Below are positions 53,596 through 62,664 of a stretch of 64,000 nucleotides of DNA, piece by piece. Numbering within the stretch: the stretch's first letter is position 1; every line of letters starts with the position of its first letter. The position numbers and the translations under genes were made by a program. The notes under the pieces are model-generated. The model saw only the letters and a list, made by a program, of their open reading frames with translations, did no database searches and was not told the DNA's origin. The DNA comes from Natrinema mahii (GTDB lineage: Archaea; Halobacteriota; Halobacteria; Halobacteriales; Natrialbaceae). The stretch lies in contig JHUT02000002.1 in assembly GCA_000690595.2 (NCBI GenBank), positions 272,878 to 336,877 on the forward strand, read 5' to 3'.

Positions 53596-54687
53596 TCAGT
53601 CTTCGGTCTCGGTCGGCAGCTTGTTCGTCGGTTCGTGGGAGACGTTCTCCGAGACTTTGCGGCGGTTCTGCTCGCCGATCCGGTCGGCGATCTCGCCGAC
53701 GACGTCCTCGAGGGAGCCTTGGACCTCGCTGTCGTCGTCCTTGACGAGGGCCCCTTCGCTGCCGTCGGCCCCGAAGTCGGGGTGGATCGGGATCCGACCC
53801 AGCAACGGCACGTCGTACTTGTCGACGATGGTGTCGGCCCCGCCGGTCCCGAACAGTCCGTGCTGGTCGCCACAGGACGGACAGACGAACGAACTCATGT
53901 TCTCGACGACGCCCAGTACCGGCGTGTCGTGTTTGTTGAACATCTGGATCCCCTTGCGGGTGTCGTCCAGCGCCATCTCCTGGGGTGTCGTGACGACGAC
54001 TGATCCGGTCACCGGCATCGACTGCAGCAGGTTCAGCGTCGCGTCGCCGGTCCCCGGCGGCAGGTCGACGATGAGGTAGTCGAGTCGGCCCCACTCGACG
54101 CCCTCGAGGAACTTCATCATGAACTTGTTGACCATCGGCCCGCGCAAGATTGCGGGGTCGTCCTCGTCTTCCATCATCATCCCCATGCTGATGACGCGGA
54201 CGCCGTCGGACCGCGGCGGGACGATCTCCTCGTTGGGCGTGACACCGGGGTCGCTCTCGACCGGCAGGATCTGGGGGACGTTCGGCCCGTGGATGTCGGC
54301 GTCGAGCAGCCCGACCATCGCGCCGCGTTTCTGGAGGCCGGCCGCGAGGTTGGCCGCGACCGTCGTCTTGCCGACGCCGCCTTTCCCCGAGGAAACGGCG
54401 ATGACGTTGCGAACCCGCGGGAGGACCTCCTGATCGAAGCCGTGGTCCTCGTCGACGTGTGCCCGCAGGTCGGGCTCGAGGCCGGCGTCTTCGATGACCT
54501 CACGGACCCGGTTGCCAAGCTCCAGCTCTGACGGCGCATACGGCGCGTTAAAGGCCAGCGAGATCCGGGCAGTCTCGTCGTCGATCCGGACGTCGTTGAC
54601 CAGCCCCAGCGAGACGATGTCCTCGCCGATGTCGGGATCCTCGACCCCCTCGAGTTTGATTTCGAGTTCGTGTTCGGTGATGCTCAT
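53596..54687 (-). CDS. Mrp/ApbC iron-sulfur carrier ATPase
   Basis: A 363-aa P-loop NTPase. A MIP18-like N-terminal domain (1-80) precedes the deviant Walker A SSGKGGVGKTTVAANLA (~98-114), switch I LLDADIHGPNVPQILP and switch II LIVDLPPGTGDATL; FVCPSCG holds the CxxC that bridges a [4Fe-4S] cluster. It hands clusters to apo-proteins. It follows the Fe-S/NrfD operon on the same strand, which fits that role. Confidence 0.92.
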   Translation of the reverse strand: MSITEHELEIKLEGVEDPDIGEDIVSLGLVNDVRIDDETARISLAFNAPYAPSELELGNRVREVIEDAGLEPDLRAHVDEDHGFDQEVLPRVRNVIAVSSGKGGVGKTTVAANLAAGLQKRGAMVGLLDADIHGPNVPQILPVESDPGVTPNEEIVPPRSDGVRVISMGMMMEDEDDPAILRGPMVNKFMMKFLEGVEWGRLDYLIVDLPPGTGDATLNLLQSMPVTGSVVVTTPQEMALDDTRKGIQMFNKHDTPVLGVVENMSSFVCPSCGDQHGLFGTGGADTIVDKYDVPLLGRIPIHPDFGADGSEGALVKDDDSEVQGSLEDVVGEIADRIGEQNRRKVSENVSHEPTNKLPTETED

Positions 54688-54822
54688 AGTGGCTGTGTGC
54701 TACGAATAAAGGGGGTCGAACGGGATACGTGTGATGGTTCGGAACTCGAAGCTGCCGCTCGAGGCGCGGACGTCCGGGCGCGAAAAAACGAAAAATCGGG
54801 TGTTCGAACGCGATTCGACTCG

Positions 54823-55128
54823 TTACGGCGGGCCGACGCTGCTGAACGGCTCGGGCAGGCCACCGTAGAAGACGAACCCGATCAGCAGGGTCAAGACGAA
54901 CATCCCGACCCACATCGAGGTCGTCAGACCGACGAGGTAGCCAACGCCCATCAGTCCGGACTTCGTGTCGCGGGGTTCACCGAGGAACCACGCCGCGAGC
55001 ATGATGTAGACCGGAACCAGGATGATCGCGAAGATGACCCAGGTCCCTTCGTTGGCGAAGCCGGTGAAGCCGCTGGTCCCATCGTAGCCGTGGTACAGCA
55101 GCGTCGACAGTGTCAGTGCTGAGCTCAT
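54823..55128 (-). CDS. small membrane subunit of NrfD-type complex
   Basis: 101 aa with two helices (WVIFAIILVPVYIMLAAWFL and LTTSMWVGMFVLTLLIGFVF). The start overlaps the NrfD stop by 4 bp (ATGA). I infer a small anchor subunit of the complex; no motif gives more. Confidence 0.65.
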   Translation of the reverse strand: MSSALTLSTLLYHGYDGTSGFTGFANEGTWVIFAIILVPVYIMLAAWFLGEPRDTKSGLMGVGYLVGLTTSMWVGMFVLTLLIGFVFYGGLPEPFSSVGPP

Positions 55129-56477
55129 GCTTCCACCTCCTGTTCGGTCGCGTCGTCACTGTGTCCGTGGTCGCCACGCATGTGTTCGATCGCGTGGAGT
55201 TCGACCACGGGGACGAGCTTCGAGAGGTTGAGGAATAATAGTGCAACCAATCCGGCCGTCCCGACGAGCGAGAGCCATTCGATCGCGCTCGGGAAGTAGG
55301 TCCCGGGCGTGTTGGCGTAGATGTCGAACGTGGGGTGCAGGAACCCTTCGACGACGAACAGGATCTTCTCGGTCAGCGTCGCGGAGAGGATCGCGACGCT
55401 GGCGACGAGCGCCCGTTTCTTACTGAACAGCGACGGGCGGATCGCCTGCAGGAAGATGTAGACGAGCGTGAGGAACGCCATCCCCATCGCCAGCTGGTAC
55501 AGCGGGTGGGCCATCTTCGCTTCGGCCGCGACCGCGCTGTTGGTCGGACCGAGGAAGACGCCGTTGATGTTCGCTTGCAGCTGGAACCAGAGGAACAACA
55601 GCGTGAAGAAGCCGAGCCAGAGGAGTAGCCCGCGGAAGATGTCGTCGGTGATGATGTGGTCCCAGTCGTAGGCGCGACGGAACGCGTAGGAGATGATCAT
55701 CACGCCGCTGATCGCCGACATCAGCGCGATAGAGAGGAACATCGGCCCCTGAATGCCGCCGCTCCAGGCGGGCATCGCCGGGAGCAGTGCGAACAGCCAC
55801 GGAATCACGCCGCCGTGGAGCAAGAGCGGGGCCATGATGATGACCGCCGCTGCGAGCCACCAGACCATCCGGTCGATGACTTGGTCTTCCTTCTCGGAGT
55901 AGCCGATCGTCATGATCTTGTAGACCGGCTCGAACATGTCCGGCAGATCGTCGCGCAGGCGACTGATGTCGTAACGCAGCGTCAGTCCGAGGTACGTCGC
56001 CGACAGCACGAAGTAGGCCGTAATGACCGTCACGTCCCACACCAGCGGCGAGTTGTTGACCGTGATGTGGTAGTGACCGATGACGCTCGTGACCATCCGG
56101 TCCGGCCGACCCATGTGAACCAGGATGTAGAACCCGGCGGCCGAGAGCCCGCCGATCGTCGTCATCTCCGCGAGTCGAGCGATCGGCATGTATCGGTCCA
56201 TGCCGAGCAGGCGCACTGCAGCGGAGAGGATAATACCGCCGTGTGCGACACCGACCCACCAGATGAACGCGCCGATGTACAGCCCCCACGTCGAGCCACC
56301 GCCGCTCCCCCAGTCGCCGAGGCCGGTGACGATCAGCCCCTGCTGGAGCTGGTAGGCCCACGCGATGAGGAAGGCGACGAGACCCAGTGCAGCGGCCCCG
56401 TACAGGATGAAGTACTTCTTCGTGAGCGTGTTGATCGGGCGGAGGATGTCCGCTTCGGTCGGTTCCTTCGTGCTCAT
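55125..56477 (-). CDS. NrfD/PsrC-family membrane quinone subunit
   Basis: A 450-aa protein with about ten helices (WWVGVAHGGIILSAAVRLLG, TTIGGLSAAGFYILVHMGRP, SMSAISGVMIISYAF-type stretches), the NrfD fold used to exchange electrons with membrane quinones. Overlaps the Fe-S gene stop at one end and the small subunit at the other. With the Fe-S subunit it can move electrons between menaquinone and an unknown extracytoplasmic enzyme. Confidence 0.9.
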   Translation of the reverse strand: MSTKEPTEADILRPINTLTKKYFILYGAAALGLVAFLIAWAYQLQQGLIVTGLGDWGSGGGSTWGLYIGAFIWWVGVAHGGIILSAAVRLLGMDRYMPIARLAEMTTIGGLSAAGFYILVHMGRPDRMVTSVIGHYHITVNNSPLVWDVTVITAYFVLSATYLGLTLRYDISRLRDDLPDMFEPVYKIMTIGYSEKEDQVIDRMVWWLAAAVIIMAPLLLHGGVIPWLFALLPAMPAWSGGIQGPMFLSIALMSAISGVMIISYAFRRAYDWDHIITDDIFRGLLLWLGFFTLLFLWFQLQANINGVFLGPTNSAVAAEAKMAHPLYQLAMGMAFLTLVYIFLQAIRPSLFSKKRALVASVAILSATLTEKILFVVEGFLHPTFDIYANTPGTYFPSAIEWLSLVGTAGLVALLFLNLSKLVPVVELHAIEHMRGDHGHSDDATEQEVEA

Positions 56478-58138
56478 AGGGACACCCCGTCGACGTGTCC
56501 GACCGTCTCCTTGTCAAGGTACTCCTGGCGCTTGTCGAGCAGGTCGACGTCCTCGTACTTGGTCGGCCCCTCGACCTGATGGGCCTCCGGCCCGGGCTGG
56601 GTCCCGAGGTAGGTGACGTTCGGGTTCGTCCCGATGTCCTCGAGCAGCTGGAACGAACTCGGGTCGCCGGCGTACTGCTCGAGTCGGATCTGGGCGGCGT
56701 TCCCGATGTCGTCTACCTGGTCCAGATCCAGCGTCTCGCGGGCGCTCTCGCTTTCGAGGTCGACGTACTCCTCGAGCGCGGTGACGAACTCGAGGACCGT
56801 CTGTTGTTGCTCGAGGATGCTGTTGTTCTCCTCGTCGCCGGGATCGGTTTCGGTATCCCGGCTCTGGATCTCGATCGCCTTCGCGACCGCGACCGTGGTC
56901 TCGTCGAGGTCCGCGTCTTCGGTGCTGTCGATCGCCTCGATGGCGGCCTCGAGACTGTCGCCGTCGCTGACGTTGCTATCGACGACGTCGGGCGACGGAA
57001 CATTGGCGTTGATGTCGATCACCGCGCGGCTCTTGGTCGGGTACTCGCGGTGCTGGGAGGGGTCGCTGGCCTCGTCCTTGACGTTCCCGAACTGGATCGC
57101 GTCCGGCGGACAGGCCGTTTCGCAGGCGGTCGTTCCGACATTCTCCTCTCCCTGTTTGCCGTCCTGCATGGACGGACACATCGTACACTTGCTCATCACG
57201 CCACGGGGCGCTCGGCTGTCGACCCAGCGCTCGCCGTGTTCGTACTCGGCGTGGGTGATCTCGTCGGGATCCTCGGGGTCCTCGAGGCCGTCGATGTCCT
57301 CGTAGGCCACGTCGGGGTCGTCCCACTGGAAGTAGTTGACGCCGTAGGGACAGGCGACCTGACAGTAGCGGCAGCCGATACAGACGTCGTAGTCGGTCAG
57401 GACGAGTCCGTCCTTGTCGCGGGTGTGGCGGGCCGTGGTCGGACAGACCTTCTCACAGGGGGCGTCCGTGCAGTGCTGGCACGGCCGCACGAGCATGTTA
57501 TAGTCGCTGAGGCGGTTGAACTGGCTGTTAGTATCGGTATTCCCGCCGTCGCTGGCACCGGAGTGGTTCTCGTCCTCCCAGGCCATGACGTACATCCAGT
57601 TGACCCCCTGGTCGAGGTCGTTCTCCTGGGAACAGGCGGTCATACAGGAGAGACAGCCGTCGCAACGGTCGAGGTCGATCGTCATCCCCCACTGGGTGTC
57701 GCTTTCCTCAGTGGTCTCCTGTCGGGGCCCCTTCTCCGCCGCGAGGCTCTGTTCGGGACCGTCCGCGGCAGTCCCGAACGCGCCCATCCCGACGGCCGCA
57801 GCGCCGACGCCCATCTTCTTCATGGTCTCACGACGGGTCTCTTCGCCGTCGCCGTCGAACTTCTCGAGCATGCTGGCGGCGGTGCCTTTCGCCTCCTCTT
57901 GGGCCGCCTCGTAGGCTTCCTTGGTCGGGCGTTCGTCCTCACCGAACTCCTCCATGACCTCCTCGTGGTAGCGATCGTGGAATTCGGCCTCGGAGAGTTC
58001 GCCCTCGGTGACCCGCATCGCGTCCTGGGCCATCTTCATACCGAGTTCGCTGTCGTACTCGGTATCGTCGAGCATCGACTCGAGTTCGTCTTCCCACTCC
58101 TCGCCGAGCGGGTGGAATGATTCGTCGTCCGTACTCAT
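56474..58138 (-). CDS. DmsB-like four-cluster ferredoxin subunit with late Tat motif
   Basis: A 554-aa Fe-S protein. Four Cys groups each bind a [4Fe-4S] cluster: RCDGCLSCMTACSQEND, RPCQHCTDAPCEKVCP, DVCIGCRYCQVACPYG and SKCTMCP ... CETACPPDAI. A Tat-like motif (TRRETMKKMGVGAAAVGMGA) is at residues ~101-120, after an acidic N-terminal extension instead of at the start. The C-terminal ~190 residues have no known domain. First gene of the operon; no molybdopterin catalytic subunit is in the window. Confidence 0.9.
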   Translation of the reverse strand: MSTDDESFHPLGEEWEDELESMLDDTEYDSELGMKMAQDAMRVTEGELSEAEFHDRYHEEVMEEFGEDERPTKEAYEAAQEEAKGTAASMLEKFDGDGEETRRETMKKMGVGAAAVGMGAFGTAADGPEQSLAAEKGPRQETTEESDTQWGMTIDLDRCDGCLSCMTACSQENDLDQGVNWMYVMAWEDENHSGASDGGNTDTNSQFNRLSDYNMLVRPCQHCTDAPCEKVCPTTARHTRDKDGLVLTDYDVCIGCRYCQVACPYGVNYFQWDDPDVAYEDIDGLEDPEDPDEITHAEYEHGERWVDSRAPRGVMSKCTMCPSMQDGKQGEENVGTTACETACPPDAIQFGNVKDEASDPSQHREYPTKSRAVIDINANVPSPDVVDSNVSDGDSLEAAIEAIDSTEDADLDETTVAVAKAIEIQSRDTETDPGDEENNSILEQQQTVLEFVTALEEYVDLESESARETLDLDQVDDIGNAAQIRLEQYAGDPSSFQLLEDIGTNPNVTYLGTQPGPEAHQVEGPTKYEDVDLLDKRQEYLDKETVGHVDGVSL

Positions 58139-58159
58139 TAGATCAGAACACCTCTGTAT

Positions 58160-58175
58160 ATGACACTGGTGTCAT
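58160..58175. promoter_or_regulatory. palindromic operator before the Fe-S/NrfD operon
   Basis: ATGACAC-TG-GTGTCAT, perfect 7-bp arms with 2-bp spacer, 22 bp before the Fe-S ATG, overlapping the probable TATA (CATATACAG on the minus strand). This position suits control by a repressor or by the HTH-10 regulator encoded next to it. Confidence 0.6.
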
Positions 58176-58394
58176 GCCGGGGCTACTCGACGGCATGCAC
58201 TTCAAATCGTTCATTTGTGGATCCTCACTCCGGCACTCACAACCCTACTCGGATGAAGCATCGAGCCGATTTCCAACGCCTGAGAATCAATACGACTATG
58301 TTCGCAAGTATAAGTGGTGGGTGCTATATTAGCGGCTGATTCGAGCGTCGAACGCCCGGACCGCGCACACGAACGTACCGAAATACGACCCGAC

Positions 58395-59069
58395 TTAGCT
58401 GGTCGCGAGTTGCTCCTCGAGTTCTTCCTCGTCGTCGAGGCCCGGAAGGTCCTCGACGAACCGCTTGACGATCGATTCTTCGGCCCGGTGGAGCGTCTCG
58501 CTGCAGGTCGACTTGGCGATGTCCAAGTGGTCGGCCAGATCGGTCAGCGAACAGCACCGCGGGGTGTCGTAGTAGCCCTCGTCGACCGCGGCGACGACGA
58601 CCTCGAGCTGGCGTTCGGAGAGCAGTTGGCTCTCGTGGAGCCGTTCGCGGACGTGTTCGATCCGGTACTGGAGCCCGAAGTGTTCGAGCTGTTCGGCGAG
58701 TTCGGCGAGTCGCTCGCGGGAGCCGGTCACCTCGATCTTCGCTTCGCCGTCCTGAATCTCGACCGGCAACTCGATGGGCATCCCCGACTCTCGAGAGGAG
58801 AACAGCAACAGCGGGGCCGTCGTCTCGAAGTGGACCGTCGCCTCGTCGTCGCTCCACTGGGCCAGCGTGAGTTCGGTGAGCTGGGGGTGATCGTTCATGT
58901 CCTCGATCACCTCGGGCACGGACGAGCCGGCGATCCGAACGAGGGCGAACCCGGACTCGGAGCCGGGGACGGCGGCCAGCACCCGGAAGGTCGATTCGGG
59001 GTAATCCGTCGATATCTGTTGGATCCAGACCTCCTCGGGCATCGTGAGACTGAGTGTTGCTTGGGCCAT
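58395..59069 (-). CDS. HTH-10 (bacterio-opsin-activator type) regulator, DmsR-like
   Basis: 224 aa. An N-terminal ~150-residue sensing domain (MPEEVWIQQISTDYPESTFR) precedes the HTH-10 DNA-binding domain (RQLEVVVAAVDEGYYDTPR and LTDLADHLDIAKSTCSETLH). Cys residues at TPRCCS and KSTC could sense redox. Regulators of this family (Bat, DmsR, NarO) switch on anaerobic respiration genes in haloarchaea (established). Same strand as, and ~256 bp before, the Fe-S operon; I infer it regulates that operon. Confidence 0.88.
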   Translation of the reverse strand: MAQATLSLTMPEEVWIQQISTDYPESTFRVLAAVPGSESGFALVRIAGSSVPEVIEDMNDHPQLTELTLAQWSDDEATVHFETTAPLLLFSSRESGMPIELPVEIQDGEAKIEVTGSRERLAELAEQLEHFGLQYRIEHVRERLHESQLLSERQLEVVVAAVDEGYYDTPRCCSLTDLADHLDIAKSTCSETLHRAEESIVKRFVEDLPGLDDEEELEEQLATS

Positions 59070-59204
59070 ACGAACGTGTTCCGTTCGAATCTATATCCCG
59101 GTAGCTACGAATATGTTCGCCCGCTTCCTACCGCGTGGGAAGGTTCTCCGGCTCGAACACGTTCGGACGAACGACCATCGCTTCACGGCCGAAACGTGAA
59201 ACCG

Positions 59205-59432
59205 ATGGCGACCGAATCCACCGAACGAACGCTCGACGTCCGCGAGATCGATGGACCGCCGTTCGACGACATCGTGGCCGCCCTCGAGGAGTTGGAGACC
59301 GGACAACGGCTCCGGCTGATCGCGCCGTTCGAGCCGGAGCCGCTCTACGAGGTCCTCGACGATCGCGGATTCACGCACGAGAGCGAAGAACGAGAGAGCG
59401 GCGTCTGGTACGTCTACATCGAACGCGCGTAG
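59205..59432 (+). CDS. DUF2249 protein 1
   Basis: 75 aa; SIRA/TusA-like fold family DUF2249. Core TLDVREIDGPPFDDIVAALE and RLRLIAPFEPEPLYEVLDDR. First of three neighbouring copies. Starts at ATG 59205; GTG 59196 possible. DUF2249 proteins cluster with denitrification and hemerythrin genes in many prokaryotes, biochemical role unknown. Confidence 0.85.
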   Translation: MATESTERTLDVREIDGPPFDDIVAALEELETGQRLRLIAPFEPEPLYEVLDDRGFTHESEERESGVWYVYIERA

Positions 59433-59513
59433 GTTTCGCGGGCCCGTGCTCGACTCTGAGGCGAACACATTCGTGCAAACGTCGATGCGGGACTCGACCC
59501 GAGTACGGGTTGC

Positions 59514-59747
59514 ATGACGCGACTCGACGTCAGGGACATCCCGCCGGTGAACCGTCATCCGACCATCCACGACGAGTTCGAGGCCCTCGAGCCGGGCGAG
59601 ACGTTGACGATCGTCAACGATCACGAACCCAAGCCGTTGTTCTACGAGTTCGAGGCCGAGGTCGAGAGCTTCGACGCCGACGGCTACGAGGTCGAACGGG
59701 TCGCACCCGATGAGTTCGTCGCGACGTTCCCGAAAGTAGAGACCTGA
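59514..59747 (+). CDS. DUF2249 protein 2
   Basis: 77 aa. TRLDVRDIPPVNRHPTIHDE and ETLTIVNDHEPKPLFYEFEA align with copy 1. Ends in FVATFPKVET. 81 bp after copy 1, so an own promoter or a long shared mRNA are both possible. Confidence 0.85.
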   Translation: MTRLDVRDIPPVNRHPTIHDEFEALEPGETLTIVNDHEPKPLFYEFEAEVESFDADGYEVERVAPDEFVATFPKVET

Positions 59748-59831
59748 CCCGGCCGCCCGGTCGGCCACGCTGATCGCCGACCGAACACGTGCGGGAGTAG
59801 AGATAGCCGACACTGGACCGAACCACCACCT

Positions 59832-60095
59832 ATGCAATCGCTGGCCTCGATCGTCGACCGAACCGACGCACCGGACGACCGACCGCAGGAGACGATCGAC
59901 GTCCGGTCTGCCGGGCCGCCGGAGCCGCTCCAACGCACGCTCGAGACGCTCGTCGAACTGCCCGACGAGACGGTTCTCGTCCAGCGAAACGACCGCGTTC
60001 CCCAGTTCCTCTTCCCGAAACTGGACGACCGTGGCTACGGCTACGAGACGGTCGAACGCGACGACGACGTCGTGACCGTCATCTGGCGTGTCTAA
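59832..60095 (+). CDS. DUF2249 protein 3
   Basis: 87 aa, more diverged than the other two: ETIDVRSAGPPEPLQRTLET and ETVLVQRNDRVPQFLFPKLD, with an N-terminal extension of ~18 residues. The family-1 palindromic repeat copy C begins immediately after its stop codon. Confidence 0.8.
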   Translation: MQSLASIVDRTDAPDDRPQETIDVRSAGPPEPLQRTLETLVELPDETVLVQRNDRVPQFLFPKLDDRGYGYETVERDDDVVTVIWRV

Positions 60096-60160
60096 CATTG
60101 TACATCTGATCGCAGACCGCATCGCGATCAGTGTGTAACTCGTTTCAGTGGCCACTAGAG
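60096..60160. repeat. truncated palindromic repeat family 1, copy C
   Basis: Matches copy B from CATTGCACACCTGATCGCA to the right end: CATTGTACATCTGATCGCA, GCGATCAGTGTGTAACTCG and TTTCAGTGGCCACTAGAG. The left outer arm is missing, replaced by the end of the DUF2249 gene. More diverged than copies A and B. Confidence 0.75.
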
Positions 60161-60228
60161 TCCTCGAGCGCCGCACGGACCGACGGGACGGGTCGGGATC
60201 GCCGGTGGCCCGGTATCACCGGGGCCGG

Positions 60229-61137
60229 TCAATCAGCCAGATGTGTGCGGATTTCGTCGGTGAGCCGAGCCGGCGCTTCGTGGGGGACCCAGTGGCTCGT
60301 CTCCGGGAGCAACTCGAGCCGACCGTCGGCACACAGCATCGCACTGTCGACCGCCAGCGAGGGGACGAGCGCGACGTCGTCCTCACCCCAGACGACGAGC
60401 GTCGGCGGCTCGATCGAGTCGGTCTGCATCCGGGGCGGATACCGGGCGGCCGCTCGATACCAGTTCAGCATCGCCGTCAGCGCCCCCGTTCGGTTCCAGG
60501 CCTGCCGGTAGCGCACCAGTTCGTCGTCGCTGAACGTACCCGGCGCGGCGGTCCCCCGAAGCGCCCGCTCGAGGGCGCGGTAGTCGTCGTACCGGGCGAC
60601 GCGTTCGGGAAACCACGGCAACTGGAACGAGAGGGCGTACCAGCTCCGGCGCAGTTGCGCCGGGTTCGACAAGAGCTGGCGGCGGTAGGCGGTAGGATGT
60701 GGGGCGTTCGCGATAGTCAGTCGGTCGACGACCTCGGGGTGGCGGGCCGCGACCGACCAGGCGACCATGCCACCCCAGTCGTGGCCGACGACGGCCGCCC
60801 GTTCGCGTTCCTCGGTCCCGATCAGCTCGACCACGTCCCGCGTCAGTTCGGCGAGCCGGTACGAACTGACGCCGTCGGGCTTCTCGCTTCGATTGTAGCC
60901 GCGCTGATCGGGCACGACGACCCGATAGCCGGCCTCGACGAGCGGCCCGATCACCCGCCGCCAGCCGTACCAGAACTCGGGGAAGCCGTGGAGCAAGACC
61001 ACCAGCGGCGCCGACTCCTCGCCGGCGGCGACGACGTGTAGGTCGACCCCGTTGACCGGTCGGCGACTCGAGTGCAGTTCGACCGACGGAACGGCCGCCT
61101 CGAGCGCCGCGTCCGACGCACTCCCGTGTGGTTTCAT
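60229..61137 (-). CDS. alpha/beta hydrolase (epoxide hydrolase-like)
   Basis: 302 aa. The oxyanion HGFPEFWYGWR and nucleophile elbow VVGHDWGGMVAW (Asp nucleophile, as in epoxide hydrolases/haloalkane dehalogenases), RGYNRSEKP, and C-terminal VVWGEDDVALVP and TSHWVPHEAP supplying the acid and His. The Asp nucleophile and cap length favour an epoxide hydrolase. Substrate unknown. Confidence 0.9.
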   Translation of the reverse strand: MKPHGSASDAALEAAVPSVELHSSRRPVNGVDLHVVAAGEESAPLVVLLHGFPEFWYGWRRVIGPLVEAGYRVVVPDQRGYNRSEKPDGVSSYRLAELTRDVVELIGTEERERAAVVGHDWGGMVAWSVAARHPEVVDRLTIANAPHPTAYRRQLLSNPAQLRRSWYALSFQLPWFPERVARYDDYRALERALRGTAAPGTFSDDELVRYRQAWNRTGALTAMLNWYRAAARYPPRMQTDSIEPPTLVVWGEDDVALVPSLAVDSAMLCADGRLELLPETSHWVPHEAPARLTDEIRTHLAD

Positions 61138-61270
61138 GTCTTCGCATCCACCGAGAGCCGATATATCGGTTCGGGTCGATCGCGCTCGAGTCCTCCGTTC
61201 GGGCCGGTATCGACGCAGACGGCTTTGTGCGCGTGATGCCGACCGTCGGTTCGCCCGGCAGGAGTGCGCA

Positions 61271-61396
61271 TCAGGTCCAGACGTGGAGACAGTCGGTCGA
61301 GCAGAAGTGGAGGTCGACCGACTCCCGCCCGTCGGGCTCGACGTAGGTCGTCAGCGTGTACGCGACCGCATCGGACTCGCAGTTGTCACAGTGCAT
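61271..61396 (-). CDS. zinc-binding miniprotein
   Basis: 41 aa from ATG 61396: starts MHCDNCESDAVAYTLTTYVE and ends VDLHFCSTDCLHVWT. HCDNC and FCSTDC form a four-Cys zinc site, in the FCSTDC-type treble-clef style. An in-frame start at 61492 is possible but its extra residues look unrelated. Role unknown. Confidence 0.65.
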   Translation of the reverse strand: MHCDNCESDAVAYTLTTYVEPDGRESVDLHFCSTDCLHVWT

Positions 61397-61522
61397 ACTG
61401 CCACGGTCGCCACGATCGCCCTTGAGTAGCAGCCGATTAAACTCCCGTTCCCGTGACTGTTCGACGAGTAAGACAGTGTTAGAACGCGACAATCACGTGT
61501 TGACCGCCGGTCGCGACGCCGC

Positions 61523-62500
61523 TCAGGCCGGCGCGCCGCCGTCGGCCTCGAGCAGTTCCTTGTAGCGGTTCCGGATCGTGACCTCGGAGATGCTGGCGAC
61601 GTCACTGACGTCGTTCTGGGTGACCTTCTCGTTGGTCAGGAGTGCGGCGGCGTAGACGGCGGCCGCGGCGAGGCCGACCGGCGACTTGCCGCTGTGGACG
61701 CTGCGTTCCTTGGCCGTCGATAGGAGGTCGCGAGCGCGGCGTTCGGTCTCGTCGGAGAGCTCGAGGTCGCTGGCGAACCGGGGGACGTAGCTCTCGGGAT
61801 CGGCCGGCTGGACCTCGAGGCCGAGTTCCCGGACGACGTACCGGTAGGTGCGGGCGATTTCGGCTTTCTCGACGCGGGAGACGGCGGCGATCTCGTCGAG
61901 ACTGCGGGGGGTGCCGGCCTGGCGGGCGGCGGCGTACAGCGACGCCGTGGCGACGCCCTCGATCGAGCGGCCCGGCAGCAGATCCTCCTCGAGGGCGCGC
62001 CGGTAGATCACGCTCGACGTTTCGCGGACGGTGTCGGGCAGGCCGAGCGCGCTGGCCATCCGATCGATCTCGCCCAGCGCCTGCTTGAGGTTGCGCTCTT
62101 TGGAGTCGCGGGTACGGAACCGCTCGTTCCAGGTGCGCAGGCGCTGCATCTTCTGGCGCTGGCGACTCGAGAGCGAGCGGCCGTAGGCGTCCTTGTCTTG
62201 CCAGCCGATGTTGGTCGAGAGCCCCTGGTCGTGCATCATGTTGGTCGTCGGCGCGCCGACGCGGGACTTTTCGTCTTTCTCAGCGGCGTCGAACGCACGC
62301 CATTCGGGGCCGCGGTCGATCTCGTCTTCCGCGACGACGAGGCCGCAGTCCGTACAGACCGTCTCGGCGCGTTCGTCGTCCGAGACGAGGCGGCCGCCAC
62401 ACTCGGGACACTCGGTACGCTCGTCGGCGGTCTCGGTCGATGCCTCGGGCTCGGTCTGGCGGGGCTCGTCGCTTCGGGTACGGATGGGCGTATCTGTCAT
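61523..62500 (-). CDS. tfb: transcription initiation factor IIB (TFB)
   Basis: 325 aa from ATG 62500. Zinc ribbon CPECGGRLVSDDE ... TVCTDCG (~29-52), B-reader/linker (WRAFDAAEKDEKSRVGAP), then two cyclin folds (ATASLYAAARQAGTPRSLDE; AAAVYAAALLTNEKVTQNDV). It bridges TBP-bound promoters and RNA polymerase. Haloarchaea carry several TFBs; which one this is cannot be told. Divergent from gatC. Confidence 0.95.
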   Translation of the reverse strand: MTDTPIRTRSDEPRQTEPEASTETADERTECPECGGRLVSDDERAETVCTDCGLVVAEDEIDRGPEWRAFDAAEKDEKSRVGAPTTNMMHDQGLSTNIGWQDKDAYGRSLSSRQRQKMQRLRTWNERFRTRDSKERNLKQALGEIDRMASALGLPDTVRETSSVIYRRALEEDLLPGRSIEGVATASLYAAARQAGTPRSLDEIAAVSRVEKAEIARTYRYVVRELGLEVQPADPESYVPRFASDLELSDETERRARDLLSTAKERSVHSGKSPVGLAAAAVYAAALLTNEKVTQNDVSDVASISEVTIRNRYKELLEADGGAPA

Positions 62501-62664
62501 TGTCAGCGGACGGGTACCGGTGGCTGGAAAACGTTCTCGCAACCCATATAACGGAATCCTGTCACTTAAATGCCCGGATCGAGGCGGTCCGCGGCGGTCG
62601 GCGGACGGTTCGACGGCCCCGCGGTATCGAAACCCTTACTCTCCGGAGGCCGGTCTGACCACGT

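Noticed and set aside
58117-58332. 71-aa plus-strand frame in the Fe-S promoter region
   Set aside because: It begins inside the divergent gene start and covers the promoter and dyad; composition is not haloarchaeal-like.
58323-58338. CTATATTAGCGGCTGA, like the left end of repeat family 1
   Set aside because: Only ~16 bp match and the following sequence does not continue the repeat; may be chance.
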